NCBI GenBank assembly: GCA_021776215.1
Contig: JAJFGI010000258.1
Coordinates: 1 to 41,121 of the forward strand
Origin: Kiloniellaceae bacterium
GTDB lineage: Bacteria; Pseudomonadota; Alphaproteobacteria; Kiloniellales; J153
DNA length: 41,121 bases
Direction of reading: 5' to 3'
The number at the start of each line of letters is the position of its first letter. The stretch's first letter is position 1. Of this stretch, positions 7,721-16,862 are shown piece by piece. Below the pieces are notes generated by a model that was given only the letters and a program-made list of their open reading frames with translations, had not been told where the DNA came from and did no database searches. The translations under genes and the position numbers were made by a program.

Positions 7721-9016
7721 TCAACCCTCGAGGGCATACCCGAGCTCCGGCAGGGACTCCTGCCTAAGGTGAGCGAGTCGGCGCAGGTGTTCGGTGTTTT
7801 TGTAGACCCAGCCGTGACCGGGGTCGCGGCGGGCCATCCCGGCCTCCACTGCCGCCCGCGCCGTTGCTTCGGCAACCGCCGGGTAAAGCGTCGGCGAGAG
7901 CGGACTGGGCAGGATCCTTTCCGTATGCCGGTCGGCGGCGGGAAGATCCCCGGCGATCGCCCGAGCAGCCGCCAGGCACATCTCGCGGGTAATCTCCTTC
8001 GCCCGAGTGTCCAGGGCGGCGCGCATCAGCGCCGGGAAAGCCAGAACGTTGTTGCAGTGGTTGGGATAGTCGAAGCGGCCGCTGGCCACCAGCGCGGCAC
8101 CGGCGGCCTCGGCCGCGTCGGGCAGGATTTCGGGGTCCGGGTTGGCCAAGGCGAAGACCAGAGGATCGCGCGCCATGGAGCGTATCATCGTGGGCGAGAC
8201 TATGCCGCCAACCGAAAGGCCGATAAAAAGATCTGCCCCGCGTAGGGCGTCCGCGAGGTCACCGCGCCGGCCTTCCCGATTGGTAAAGTGCGCGATGGCA
8301 CGCCAATGCCTGTGAGGATAGCGCTCGCTCCGGACCAAAATTCCCGGCTTGTCCACGGCGACGATATTGCCGATACCCAGCGCCTTCAGCATGTCGATGC
8401 AGGCCGTGCCCGCCGCCCCGCAACCGTTGACCACCGCGGTAATCTCCGCCGCCCGCCGGCCGGTGACCGCGAGCGCGTTGATGACCGCAGCCGTGATCAC
8501 CGTGGCGGTCCCGTACTGGTCGTCGTGCAGGATCGGCACCGGGAGCGCACCGGAGAGGCGGCCCATCACCTCGAAGCAGTCCGGTGCCGCTACGTCTTCC
8601 AGGTTGAATCCGCCGAAACTGGGCTCCAAGGCGGTGATCAGGTCGACCAGATGATCGGGTCCGCGTGTGTCCACGCAGAGCGGCATGCAGTCAACCCCGG
8701 CCAGCAGCTTGAACATGACCGCCTTGCCTTCCATCACCGGCATGCCGGCACGTGGGCCAACATTGCCGTAGCCCAAAACGGCCGTCCCATCGGTCACCAA
8801 GGCGATAAAGTTGTCCTTGGCGGTCTGCTCGTGGATCGCCTCGGGCTCGGCCGCGATCAGCTTCACCGCGTGACCGACACCGGGGGTGAAGGCCACGGCG
8901 ATATCCTCGACCCCGCGCACCACGACTTTAGGCAGAATTTCGATCTTGCCGTGGCCATGATAGACGTCGCGCCCGAAGGCCAAGGCGACCTCGGGCGAAA
9001 TCACCTTGCCGCGCAT
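7721..9016 (-). CDS. NAD(P)-dependent malic enzyme (short form)
   Basis: 431 residues from the ATG at 9016, preceded by AAGGAG at nine bases; the longer frame to 9610 is out-of-frame shadow of the neighbouring gene. It catalyses oxidative decarboxylation of malate to pyruvate in the cytosol. Family landmarks: FTPGVGHAVKLIA, VTDGTAVLGYGNVGP, the metal site NLEDVAAPDCFE and HDDQYGTATV, and the nucleotide loop VNGCGAAGTAC. The length equals the catalytic part only; the phosphotransacetylase-like C-terminal domain found in many proteobacterial MaeB proteins is absent. It is the last gene of a 14.6-kb catabolic operon and 17 bp behind the HD-like gene, suggesting the pathway yields malate (or a malate-like acid) that must be turned into pyruvate. 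Confidence 0.92.
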   Translation of the reverse strand: MRGKVISPEVALAFGRDVYHGHGKIEILPKVVVRGVEDIAVAFTPGVGHAVKLIAAEPEAIHEQTAKDNFIALVTDGTAVLGYGNVGPRAGMPVMEGKAVMFKLLAGVDCMPLCVDTRGPDHLVDLITALEPSFGGFNLEDVAAPDCFEVMGRLSGALPVPILHDDQYGTATVITAAVINALAVTGRRAAEITAVVNGCGAAGTACIDMLKALGIGNIVAVDKPGILVRSERYPHRHWRAIAHFTNREGRRGDLADALRGADLFIGLSVGGIVSPTMIRSMARDPLVFALANPDPEILPDAAEAAGAALVASGRFDYPNHCNNVLAFPALMRAALDTRAKEITREMCLAAARAIAGDLPAADRHTERILPSPLSPTLYPAVAEATARAAVEAGMARRDPGHGWVYKNTEHLRRLAHLRQESLPELGYALEG

Positions 9017-9033
9017 TCTCGAGTACTCCTTCT

Positions 9034-10194
9034 TTATTTGCCGACCATGCGCGCGACGGTTGCGCGCGCCGCATCGAAGCCTTCGCGCACGTAGATTTCG
9101 TAAAGCGGGATTTGGCCGAGCTGGGACCAGACGTAGTTCTTCAGCTGATTGAACGCTCGGCCTTCCAAGTCGGCGCCGGAGAGGCCGAGATCGTCGGTGG
9201 CGATCTGTTTCAGCATCGGCCAGGTATAGAGATGTGCCGCGCCCATGGTGTAGGGCCAGTTCATGTCGGCCATGTGGACGACCCACTGCTCCGCCGGCTG
9301 GGTCGCGAGCACCAGCTTGCCATTTTTGCGCTCGAGCAAGCCGTAGTCGACCGGATCGACCTGGGCCATGACCGCCGCGGATCTGATGAAATGGCAAACG
9401 CGGTCGAGGCCGATCCAGTTCGCCACCACCTTGCGCCCATCCATCGACGCATCGAGCATCGACATCTGATGCGCCGCCGCCATCGCCATGACAATGCGCG
9501 AGTCGTAGCGCCGGTACATTAATTCGGCGGTGACGTAGATGCAGTGCGCGTGCCAGGTGTCGTCGTAGACCGTGCGCGGCTCCTCGAGCCAGGAGCCGTT
9601 GTCGAGCCATTGATAGAGCCAGACCTTGGGATACTCGTGCACCAGGAGCGAGACCACCGGCAGGTCGCGATTGATCGGCAATCCGTACACCTGGCGATAG
9701 TTCTGGGTATAGGCGTCGGCCATGCGAATGTTGTAGGCGACGGTGAGCGCCAGACCGCCCGGATGGGCATTGTAGAAGTCGTTATGACTCGAGGGTGCCG
9801 TCAGGTAGGTCTGTGGCTCCATGTGGCCGCGCGGCCATACATGATCGGGATCGTCCTTCGAGTTGAAGAAACCGAGCTTGACCATATCCTTGAACAGTTT
9901 GCGGCGGTCATCATCGCTCGGGTACATCTCGAGAAAGGTCACTTTGGGCGCGGCGATGCACTCGCGCATCAGACGGCGATAGCCCTCGTCCTCCAGACTG
10001 TTGGCGGTCTGAAGCAGCTCGTTGTAGGTCCCGACGATCAGGCGCGACGCGCGCGCCATCTCCTCCGGCGACATTGCCACGATGCTTTCAAGGCTGCGCT
10101 GCGGCTCCAGCTCAAGGTCGCCCGAAAACGTCGAATAGGCGAACTTCCCAGGCATCGCACCACCGATTCCTCCCGGCCCATGCTGCTGGCACAT
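9034..10194 (-). CDS. Unrecognised conserved-looking protein with HD-domain-like residues
   Basis: 386 residues from the ATG at 10194, supported by GGGAGGT seven bases upstream (the frame extends nine codons further without a site). I do not recognise a named family. The pattern resembles the HD metallo-hydrolase superfamily: His137 and His144 in SSHNDFYNAHPGGLAL, a His-Glu pair in LLVHEYPK (186-187, where HD proteins have His-Asp), His215/His217 in TWHAH, His242, and HMAD (307-310). It is rich in Trp and Tyr and has no signal peptide or membrane helix, so it is cytosolic. Between a sugar-type ABC ATPase and malic enzyme, it may be a pathway-specific hydrolase, lyase or isomerase. The HD assignment is tentative. 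Confidence 0.6.
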   Translation of the reverse strand: MCQQHGPGGIGGAMPGKFAYSTFSGDLELEPQRSLESIVAMSPEEMARASRLIVGTYNELLQTANSLEDEGYRRLMRECIAAPKVTFLEMYPSDDDRRKLFKDMVKLGFFNSKDDPDHVWPRGHMEPQTYLTAPSSHNDFYNAHPGGLALTVAYNIRMADAYTQNYRQVYGLPINRDLPVVSLLVHEYPKVWLYQWLDNGSWLEEPRTVYDDTWHAHCIYVTAELMYRRYDSRIVMAMAAAHQMSMLDASMDGRKVVANWIGLDRVCHFIRSAAVMAQVDPVDYGLLERKNGKLVLATQPAEQWVVHMADMNWPYTMGAAHLYTWPMLKQIATDDLGLSGADLEGRAFNQLKNYVWSQLGQIPLYEIYVREGFDAARATVARMVGK

Positions 10195-10241
10195 ACTTTT
10201 TACCTCCCTTGGTTTTCCCAATTTGCTCGAGCGCCTGCTCT

Positions 10242-11333
10242 CTAGCGAAAGAACAACTCGCTCTCCTTGTCGATCAAGTGCTCGGCCCTCGGCGTGAAGC
10301 CCAGCCAGGCGGGCCCTTCCCGCCGCACCGCGTGATCCGTCGGCACCACGGCCTTGATGATGCCGTGCGCGAAGCGCAGGTCCAAAATGCTCTTGCTGCC
10401 CAAACGTTCGATCCAGACGACCTCGCCGGCAAACGGCGTGTCCGGCCCCTCGCCCGGCGCAATGCGCAGGGCCTCCGGCCGTAGTCCGAAGGCGAGCTTG
10501 CGCGGCAAGCGAGAGGCGCTCTCCAACCCCCCGATACCGTCGACCGGGATGCTGAAACCCGGCCCCTTAAGCGTCGCGCCATCCGTCCCGCCACTCAGTT
10601 CGGCGTCGATAATGTTCATCGGCGGCTGCCCGATGAAGCGCGCCACGAAAGCGCTCACCGGCCGATGGTAGACGTCGTCCGGCGTGCCGATCTGTTCGAA
10701 GCGGCCATTGTTTAAGACCGCGATACGGTCCGACATGGACATGGCTTCCACCTGATCGTGAGTTACGTAAATCTGCGTCTGGCCGATATGCCGGTGCAAG
10801 TTCTTGAATTCGATCCTAAGAGCAATACGAATGCGCGCATCTAGGTTGGTGAGCGGTTCGTCCAGCATCAGGAGATCCGCCGGCCGCGCAATGGCCCGAC
10901 CGATCGCCACGCGCTGCTGCTCGCCGCCGGAAAAGGTTTGCGGCAGGCGGTCAAGAACGTGGCTCACCTTGAGCATCTCGGCGACCTCGTTGACCCGTCG
11001 CGCGATTTCGGTCTCGGCGACACCGGCGGTACGCAGTGGGAAAGCAATGTTGTCCCGCCCGCTCAGGGTCGGAAAGAGGGCGATATTCTGGAACAGCAGG
11101 CTGACATTGCGGTGGCGTGGCTCCAACCGCGTGACGTCACGGCCGGAAAGTAGAATCCGCCCCCCGTCCGGTCGATGCAGCCCGGCAATGGTCTTGAGCA
11201 GAGTCGACTTGCCGGCATTGGTCGGCCCGACCACGCAGAAAAACTCGCCGTCCTCAACGTCGAAGCCGAGATCGCGGAGCGCGTGGAGATCGCCGAAGGA
11301 CTTGCATAGGCTTTCGACCGATAGCTTGATCAT
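10242..11333 (-). CDS. ABC transporter ATPase, MalK/UgpC-like (second of a pair)
   Basis: 363 residues of the CUT1 carbohydrate ATPase type: an NBD followed by an OB-fold/TOBE regulatory domain (about 240-363). Motifs are Walker A GPTNAGKST (36-44), Q-loop FQN, signature FSGGEQQRV (133-141), Walker B LLMLDEPLTNLDA (153-165) and the switch His in YVTHDQVEAMSMSDR. The start overlaps the stop of the preceding ATPase gene as ATGA, so the two are translated together and probably form a heterodimer. It supplies the canonical signature motif that its partner lacks. It belongs to the MalE/F/G-type importer of this operon. Confidence 0.93.
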   Translation of the reverse strand: MIKLSVESLCKSFGDLHALRDLGFDVEDGEFFCVVGPTNAGKSTLLKTIAGLHRPDGGRILLSGRDVTRLEPRHRNVSLLFQNIALFPTLSGRDNIAFPLRTAGVAETEIARRVNEVAEMLKVSHVLDRLPQTFSGGEQQRVAIGRAIARPADLLMLDEPLTNLDARIRIALRIEFKNLHRHIGQTQIYVTHDQVEAMSMSDRIAVLNNGRFEQIGTPDDVYHRPVSAFVARFIGQPPMNIIDAELSGGTDGATLKGPGFSIPVDGIGGLESASRLPRKLAFGLRPEALRIAPGEGPDTPFAGEVVWIERLGSKSILDLRFAHGIIKAVVPTDHAVRREGPAWLGFTPRAEHLIDKESELFFR

Positions 11334-12433
11334 GCCGCGGCCTCCCGGCTGCGGCGTGCCATGATCCGTTCATCCAAAGGGTGGATCAAGTGAGCTTGCT
11401 CAATATCGAGGGATAGATGCAGGCGCTCGCCCTCTTGAGCAAATCCTGGCTCCGTAACGACCGCCACCAGTTCATCGCCATAGGTGACATGCAAAACATG
11501 CTCGGCACCAAAATTCTCGACCAGGCGAATCTCGCTTTCGGCGGTTCCCTCGCGCGGCTCATGGCTGGCGCGGAAATGGTGCGGGCGCACGGCCAGCAAA
11601 TAGTCCCCGACCGGAACATCCCGCCCGGCAAGACCGAGACCGGAATGGAGAGCCGTGTTGACCACCAGTTTTCCCTGTGCATCCTCGACGCGGCAGGGGA
11701 CGATGTTGATCGGCGGGTCGCCGATGAACTGCGCGACGAAGCGGTCGACGGGACGGTGGTAGATATCCTCGGGTGTGCCGGCCTGAAGCACGGCGCCATC
11801 GCGCATCACGGCGATCCGGTCGGACATGGAGAGCGCCTCGACCTGATCGTGGGTGACGTAAAGAACCGTCTGCTCCAGATCTTTCTGGATCTGCTTCAGC
11901 TCGCTGCGCAAACTGGCGCGCAGTGAGGCATCCAAGTTCGACATCGGCTCGTCGAGCAGCAAAAGCTCCGGTTTGGTGACCAGGACGCGGGCCAGGGCGA
12001 CGCGTTGCATCTCGCTCATATTCAGATCACCCCCGCGCGCGCCCAGTATGTCGCACAATGCAAGCTTCTCGCTGATTTCGGCAACGGCGCGATGGCGCTC
12101 TTTCCGCGGCATGCCTTGCGATTCGAGGCCGAAAGCGAGGTTGGCCCGCACCGTAAGCCGGCTGAAGACCGCGTAATCCTGAAAAACCAGCCCGATGCGG
12201 CGCTTGCGTGGTGCCATCTTATTGACAACCCGGCCATCCACCAGAATCTCGCCGCTGTCGGGGGCAAGGAATCCGGCAATCATCGACAGAGTCGTCGACT
12301 TGCCGCAACCCGACGGACCGAGCAACGACAGAAACTCGCCCTTCCGCAGCGCCAGATCGAGGCCCTTGACCGCCACGACCCCATCAAAAGATTTGCGGAC
12401 CCCTCGAAGCTCCAGTTTGATGTCGTCGGTCAT
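11330..12433 (-). CDS. ABC transporter ATPase, MalK/UgpC-like with degenerate signature motif
   Basis: 367 residues, NBD plus TOBE domain. Walker A GPSGCGKST (39-47), Q-loop FQD (84-86), Walker B LLLLDEPMSNLDA and the switch His in YVTHDQVEALSMSDR are normal. The ABC signature, expected as LSGGQQQR, reads LNMSEMQRVALARVL (137-151). Paired ATPases with one abnormal signature are known in polyol-type CUT1 systems such as GlpS/GlpT. A heterodimer with one consensus and one degenerate ATP site is therefore likely here. It follows the MalG-like permease gene by 8 bp and couples by ATGA to the next ATPase. Confidence 0.9.
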   Translation of the reverse strand: MTDDIKLELRGVRKSFDGVVAVKGLDLALRKGEFLSLLGPSGCGKSTTLSMIAGFLAPDSGEILVDGRVVNKMAPRKRRIGLVFQDYAVFSRLTVRANLAFGLESQGMPRKERHRAVAEISEKLALCDILGARGGDLNMSEMQRVALARVLVTKPELLLLDEPMSNLDASLRASLRSELKQIQKDLEQTVLYVTHDQVEALSMSDRIAVMRDGAVLQAGTPEDIYHRPVDRFVAQFIGDPPINIVPCRVEDAQGKLVVNTALHSGLGLAGRDVPVGDYLLAVRPHHFRASHEPREGTAESEIRLVENFGAEHVLHVTYGDELVAVVTEPGFAQEGERLHLSLDIEQAHLIHPLDERIMARRSREAAA

Positions 12434-12441
12434 GCCCCAGG

Positions 12442-13329
12442 CTACCGTTTGATGGCGCCGAATGTCAGTCCGCGGACCAGATGGCGCTGAATGACATAAC
12501 CGAAAAGAATAACCGGCAAGGTCGAGATGGTGCCCATGGCCGCTTGCACGCCATAGAGCTTACCGGAAGAGGCCGAGACATAGTTCGCAACCTGCAGAGT
12601 CACCGTGATCACATTGCCCGCCGTAAGCACCAAGGCAAAGAGAAACTCCGACCAATTGAGGATGAAGATGAACAGGGCGGTGGCCAATACGCCGCCCTTG
12701 ATGAGCGGCAAGGTAATCGTCAGGAAAGCCCGGAATTGGCTCATGCCATGGACCATAGCCGCCCCTTCGAGCTCAAGGGGCACCTCCTCGATAAAGGACC
12801 GGATCATCCATATTGAAAAGGGCAAGGTGAAAGCTGTGTAAGCGAGAACCAGGCCGAAATAGGTATCGGACAGACGCAAAATCGAGAACAGCGCGACGAT
12901 CGGCACCACCACCGCAATCGGCGGCATCATACGCACGGTGAGGAATTGGAAGGGATAGTTCTCGCCGCCGGTCCTGAATCGTACGATGGAGTAAGCCGCT
13001 AGCGTGCCGAACATTACGGAAAAGAAAGTCGCAAAGGTCGAGATGATGGCCGAGTCCTGAAAGGCCTTCCAAGCGCTTCCCGATACCTTGTAGTCGAGCG
13101 AGCCCTGCTGGGCCGTCGCAAATTCGCGCGCGGCCTCTGGAAAAAAGACGATGCGGTAGTTCTGCAATGTCGGCGCATCGGTCAGCCAGACCGGCGGCCA
13201 GCTTGCCCACTGATCATAAGGCTTGAAAGAGGTCGCGATCAGCCAATAGATCGGAAAGAAGGCGATGATCATGGAAACGACCACCGCCGTGCGCTTGAGA
13301 ATCGTCACCCAGAGCGGGTTTTCGTTCAT
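12442..13329 (-). CDS. ABC sugar-type permease, MalG-like
   Basis: 295 residues with about six transmembrane segments, the first being TAVVVSMIIAFFPIYWLIATSF, as in inner-membrane permeases of CUT1 carbohydrate importers. The EAA coupling loop reads EEVPLELEGAAMVHGMSQFRAF, close to the MalG consensus. It partners the MalF-like permease encoded 12 bp upstream and docks on the two adjacent ATPases. Substrate specificity cannot be taken from the permease sequence. Confidence 0.92.
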   Translation of the reverse strand: MNENPLWVTILKRTAVVVSMIIAFFPIYWLIATSFKPYDQWASWPPVWLTDAPTLQNYRIVFFPEAAREFATAQQGSLDYKVSGSAWKAFQDSAIISTFATFFSVMFGTLAAYSIVRFRTGGENYPFQFLTVRMMPPIAVVVPIVALFSILRLSDTYFGLVLAYTAFTLPFSIWMIRSFIEEVPLELEGAAMVHGMSQFRAFLTITLPLIKGGVLATALFIFILNWSEFLFALVLTAGNVITVTLQVANYVSASSGKLYGVQAAMGTISTLPVILFGYVIQRHLVRGLTFGAIKR

Positions 13330-13341
13330 CGTCCCGCGCTC

Positions 13342-14268
13342 CTACCCATGTCTTGTCATCGGCCGCGCCAGGACTAGACAGATCGAAATCACGACCACCA
13401 GCACCAGCAGGGCGGCAGCCGCGATGTAACCCATGCGGAAGTAGACGAAGGCGCCATTGTACATGAACATGGAAATGGTCTCGGTCGCGCCGCCCGGCTG
13501 ACCCCGGGTGAGGATGTAGACCGGATCGAAGATTTTAAAGGTTTCGATCGAGCGGATGAGTAGCGCGATCGAGATCACCGGCAAGAGCAGCGGCAACATG
13601 ATCTTGAAAAAGATCCGCGCCGGCGAAGCGCCGAGGACGATGGCCGCCCGCACCTGGTTTTGCGGCAGGTTCATCAAACCGGTCAGGACCAAAAGGAACA
13701 TCAAGGGTGTCCACTGCCAAATTTCGGCCAGCATGATGGGCGCCATCGCCCAGGTCGGATGGGACAGCCAGGAGAATTCGTAGGGCGAGCCGATCACCAG
13801 CGAGACCAGATGGTTGATCGGCCCTCTTTCGTTGAAAAGCATGAAAAAGGCATTGGCCGCATCGACCGGGATAATCATCATCGGCAAGATGATGACGCTG
13901 ACGGCGACCCGCCGCCAGGGCCACTCGTCGAGGAATAGCAACGCGAGCCCAAGCGCCAGTCCCAGCTCTATAGAAACGCAGACCGCGACCACGAAAAGCG
14001 TCCGCAAGACGGCATTGGTGAAGCGGCTGTCGTACCAAAGATCATAGAAGTTCCAAAACCAGATCGGCTCGGCCTTGAACCAGGCAATTGCCTGGGTCGG
14101 CTGCCAGTCGGTGATGGCGAGCCAAAGAATGATGAGGGTCGGAACGACCACCACGACCATCATGGTGAGTTGTGCCGGCAAGACCAGCAGGATATTGAAG
14201 CGGGGCAGGTAGCGGCTCCACCCCTGCTCCTGAGAAGGATGTGGACCATCCACGCCTTGGGTGGTCAT
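13342..14268 (-). CDS. ABC sugar-type permease, MalF-like
   Basis: 308 residues from the ATG at 14268 (AAGGGAG about ten bases upstream). The longer frame to 14313 would enter the hairpin behind the binding-protein gene. It starts with a proline-rich cytosolic tail, then about six membrane segments (first ILLVLPAQLTMMVVVVVPTLIILWL). The coupling loop is RAAIVLGASPARIFFKIMLPLLLP, the EAA motif of MalF-type subunits. It follows the gene for the CUT1 binding protein, as is standard for E-F-G-K operons, and forms the heterodimeric channel with the MalG-like subunit. Confidence 0.92.
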   Translation of the reverse strand: MTTQGVDGPHPSQEQGWSRYLPRFNILLVLPAQLTMMVVVVVPTLIILWLAITDWQPTQAIAWFKAEPIWFWNFYDLWYDSRFTNAVLRTLFVVAVCVSIELGLALGLALLFLDEWPWRRVAVSVIILPMMIIPVDAANAFFMLFNERGPINHLVSLVIGSPYEFSWLSHPTWAMAPIMLAEIWQWTPLMFLLVLTGLMNLPQNQVRAAIVLGASPARIFFKIMLPLLLPVISIALLIRSIETFKIFDPVYILTRGQPGGATETISMFMYNGAFVYFRMGYIAAAALLVLVVVISICLVLARPMTRHG

Positions 14269-14294
14269 GGCCTTATTGCTCCCTTGAAATAGAA

Positions 14295-14324
14295 CGGCAC
14301 GGCCGTCCGTCAACGGCCGTGCCG
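14295..14324 (-). promoter_or_regulatory. Strong hairpin after CUT1 binding-protein gene
   Basis: Perfect 12-bp inverted repeat: CGGCACGGCCGT at 14295-14306 and ACGGCCGTGCCG at 14313-14324, with a 6-nt loop. It lies between the stop of the MalE-type binding-protein gene and the ATG of the MalF-like permease. The RNA beyond it (leftward) is not a U-run. As in other malE-malF spacers, it probably protects the upstream mRNA from 3' exonucleases or partly attenuates, giving excess binding protein. Confidence 0.65.
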
Positions 14325-14337
14325 CCCTCCCGCCCGA

Positions 14338-15822
14338 TTAGCTCAACCGACTGCGAATGTCGGCCGGATAACTTGACTTCAAAAAGGCCCACTGGACCTT
14401 TTGACTGCGATTGCCCATTCGGCGCGTGATTCGTTCCCACGCCTTCGCGGTGTCGTCGAGCGCCGCCTTTGCCGATTTCGTCCCGGCATCTGCGGCCCCC
14501 AAATTAACACGCAACTCGTCGAAATACTCCCCTTGACCCTTAAGATAAAGGTCTGGAATCGAACCGCGCATCGATTCCCTATGCACGGCCAGAAACTCGG
14601 GCGAATAGGTTTTAATAATTTCCGCATCCTCGTAATGAGCGCCGCGGAAGGGATCGAAATAGCCGTCCGGATCGCGCACGGCGATGGTCGACATCGCGGG
14701 GCTACAGGCATAGAGCGTGAAGAGATAGGCGATCTCGGGCTCCTTGGAGATCGAGGAGACGACGTAATTCCAACCCCAGTTGAAATACGGGGTCTTCAGA
14801 AGTTTGCCGTCGACCATGCCGCCCGGCATCGATCCGAATGCCATGCGGCCTTTTAGTTTCGATTTGTCGCTGTTCAGGAATTTCTGGGTTCCGCCCCAGC
14901 CAATGTCGGCAAACTTGTCGCCGGCACCGAAGGCCTCGAAGTTTTCAAAAAGACCATTGGTACGGGCGCCGGGATATAGGTGCTTGGAAGCCGCCAGCAT
15001 CTCCTCCAAGGCCGCCACGCCACCGGCGTTGTTGATCTGCGGATTGAGGTCATCATCGAGCGGGTAGAAACCCTTGGCATGGAAACGACCCCACCATTCC
15101 CACGCCAGGAAGTATTGGGTGCGGAACAGCGCGCCGCCATACATTCCCTTATCGGGGCGATGGAACCAAGCCATCATGGCATCCAGTTCCTCCCAGGTAT
15201 CCGGCACCTTCAGATCGTAGCCGTGCTTATCGGCAAAACCTTTTTTTTCGTCGACATTGTCGAGCCAGTCCTTGTTGTAAAACATGACGTAGGTATCGCC
15301 GTCAGTTTGATAGCCGTAGAAGCTGCCCTTGTAGTAGTCGCCGATCGAATAGAGCGCGTCATCCTGGAACCCTGCCGGCTCGTATTTAATGGCGTACTGA
15401 TCCATGTTGACCAGGATGCCGGATTCCGCCAAGTCGGGTATGCCGAAGGTCGCCGGCAAGGCGATATCGAAGGCACCGGTCTTGGATACGGCCTCGAGCA
15501 GGACCTTTTGGTTGATCTCGCCCAAGGGAACCTCGAGATAATTTACCGCAATTCCGGTCTCCGCGGTAAAACGGTCGGCGACCGGCTTCACGTTACCCAA
15601 CGAGCCCGAGGGCTGCATGATGGTGAGCGTCACGCTGCGTCCGGCGGCAAGCTCCTTGGCGGCCTTAGCCGCCTCGATGTGCACGTCGGCCAAGGTCGCG
15701 GCCTGGGCGGCGCGCGGTCGCATGACAAAGCTCGGGACCAAACTCAACAGGCCCGCCGTGGCCGTTGCCCCCTGCAAGAAATTCCGCCGGGTGCTCCGGC
15801 CTCCCTCAACGATCTTCGACAT
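14338..15822 (-). CDS. Extracellular solute-binding protein, CUT1/family 1 type, Tat signal
   Basis: 494 residues from the ATG at 15822, four to five bases behind GGGAGGTG; the frame can start two codons earlier at GTG, but that codon overlaps the ribosome site. The N-terminus carries a twin-arginine signal (STRRNFLQG, Arg12-Arg13, then a hydrophobic stretch ending AAQA), so folded export by Tat is likely. The mature part is a large bacterial family-1 binding protein (VKPVADRFTAETGIAVNYLEVP, then MFYNKDWLD). It captures a sugar, polyol or related solute in the periplasm for the MalF/MalG-like channel. The length and paired ATPases recall the glycerol-type GlpV systems, but that is only a resemblance. 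Confidence 0.9.
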   Translation of the reverse strand: MSKIVEGGRSTRRNFLQGATATAGLLSLVPSFVMRPRAAQAATLADVHIEAAKAAKELAAGRSVTLTIMQPSGSLGNVKPVADRFTAETGIAVNYLEVPLGEINQKVLLEAVSKTGAFDIALPATFGIPDLAESGILVNMDQYAIKYEPAGFQDDALYSIGDYYKGSFYGYQTDGDTYVMFYNKDWLDNVDEKKGFADKHGYDLKVPDTWEELDAMMAWFHRPDKGMYGGALFRTQYFLAWEWWGRFHAKGFYPLDDDLNPQINNAGGVAALEEMLAASKHLYPGARTNGLFENFEAFGAGDKFADIGWGGTQKFLNSDKSKLKGRMAFGSMPGGMVDGKLLKTPYFNWGWNYVVSSISKEPEIAYLFTLYACSPAMSTIAVRDPDGYFDPFRGAHYEDAEIIKTYSPEFLAVHRESMRGSIPDLYLKGQGEYFDELRVNLGAADAGTKSAKAALDDTAKAWERITRRMGNRSQKVQWAFLKSSYPADIRSRLS

Positions 15823-15872
15823 TTTCACCTCCCTATTCTTGATTTTACCGCCGGCATGCTTGCCGCACGGCC

Positions 15873-16862
15873 CTACTTCATCACCACACTCTTGCTTCGG
15901 TCCTGGCCAACCAGAACAGCCGCAATCACGACGGCGCCCTTGACCATCATCTGGCTGTATTGATTGACCCCCATGAGATTGAGCCCATTGTCGAGCAGGG
16001 CGATAATCAGCACGCCGATCAACGTGCGATGCACGCCGCCGACTCCGCCGGAGAGCGACGTGCCACCAACCACGATCGCCGCCAAGCTGTTGAGCAAGAG
16101 GTCCTGGCCCAGAGTGGGCCCCGCTGTTCCCAGACGGGCGACAGCCAAGGCACCCGCCAAGCCGGCCATCATGCCCGACAGAGCGAAGGCCGTGACCTTA
16201 TAGCGCCGCACCGGAATCCCGGTCGTTCGCGCCACCGCCTCGCCGCCGCCAATGATGAACATGTAGCGGCCGAAGCGCGTCTTGAAGCAGACGAAAACCA
16301 TCACCAGCCAGGCGCCAATCGCGAAAAGCCCGATGTTCTGCACGAAAGGGATCAGCTGGCCGATGGCCAGGTTCTCAAAATTTGATGAGTCGTATCGTAT
16401 GGCCCTGCCTTGCAGAAGCTCCCAGGCGGCGCCGGTGAATATCGAAAGACTGCCCAAGGTCACGACGAAGGAGGGAATTTTGCCATAGGCGAAAATGACG
16501 CCGTTGGCCGTACCTAACAGCGCGCCGACCAGGATGCCGACTGCCAGCGCCTCAACGCCAAGTCCCAGCGCATTGATCGCATTGACCGTGATGGCCCCCA
16601 CCAGCAGCACGATCGCCCCGACGGAAAGATCGATGCTCCCCATCAAGACCACGAAGGTGGCGCCCAGACATGCAAGAAGCAGGGCGCTGGCCTGGCCAGA
16701 GATCGCCCGCAGATTCCGCAGGGTCATGAAGGCATCGGTCGCAAAGGTGAAAAACAAGATGATGAACAGAACGACAATCACCGGCAGCCACATCCCGGCG
16801 ATGACATCCAGATGATGCCGCCGTGGTGGCGCGAATAGTGTCGAGAAGAGACTAGCCATCAC
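15873..16862 (-). CDS. ABC sugar permease, RbsC/CUT2 type
   Basis: 329 residues with eight or more hydrophobic segments. The RbsC-family pattern is clear: ATFVVLMGSIDLSVGAIVLL, the loop GGGEAVARTTGIPVRRYKVTAFALSG, and IVVGGTSLSGGVGGVHRTLIGVLIIALLDNGLNL. The start overlaps the stop of the RbsA-like ATPase gene by ATGA (two consecutive ATGs are possible). It is the membrane channel of the first of two importers in this operon, working as a homodimer with the fused ATPase. The substrate is likely a pentose, polyol or similar small carbohydrate, by family. Confidence 0.93.
   Translation of the reverse strand: MMASLFSTLFAPPRRHHLDVIAGMWLPVIVVLFIILFFTFATDAFMTLRNLRAISGQASALLLACLGATFVVLMGSIDLSVGAIVLLVGAITVNAINALGLGVEALAVGILVGALLGTANGVIFAYGKIPSFVVTLGSLSIFTGAAWELLQGRAIRYDSSNFENLAIGQLIPFVQNIGLFAIGAWLVMVFVCFKTRFGRYMFIIGGGEAVARTTGIPVRRYKVTAFALSGMMAGLAGALAVARLGTAGPTLGQDLLLNSLAAIVVGGTSLSGGVGGVHRTLIGVLIIALLDNGLNLMGVNQYSQMMVKGAVVIAAVLVGQDRSKSVVMK

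Noticed and set aside
8288-9094. 268-codon plus-strand frame
   Set aside because: Antisense to malic enzyme and the HD-like gene, biased His/Arg/Asp composition, no motif.
9017-9610. N-terminal extension of the malic enzyme frame
   Set aside because: It is a shadow of the HD-like gene; the ATG at 9016 has AAGGAG.
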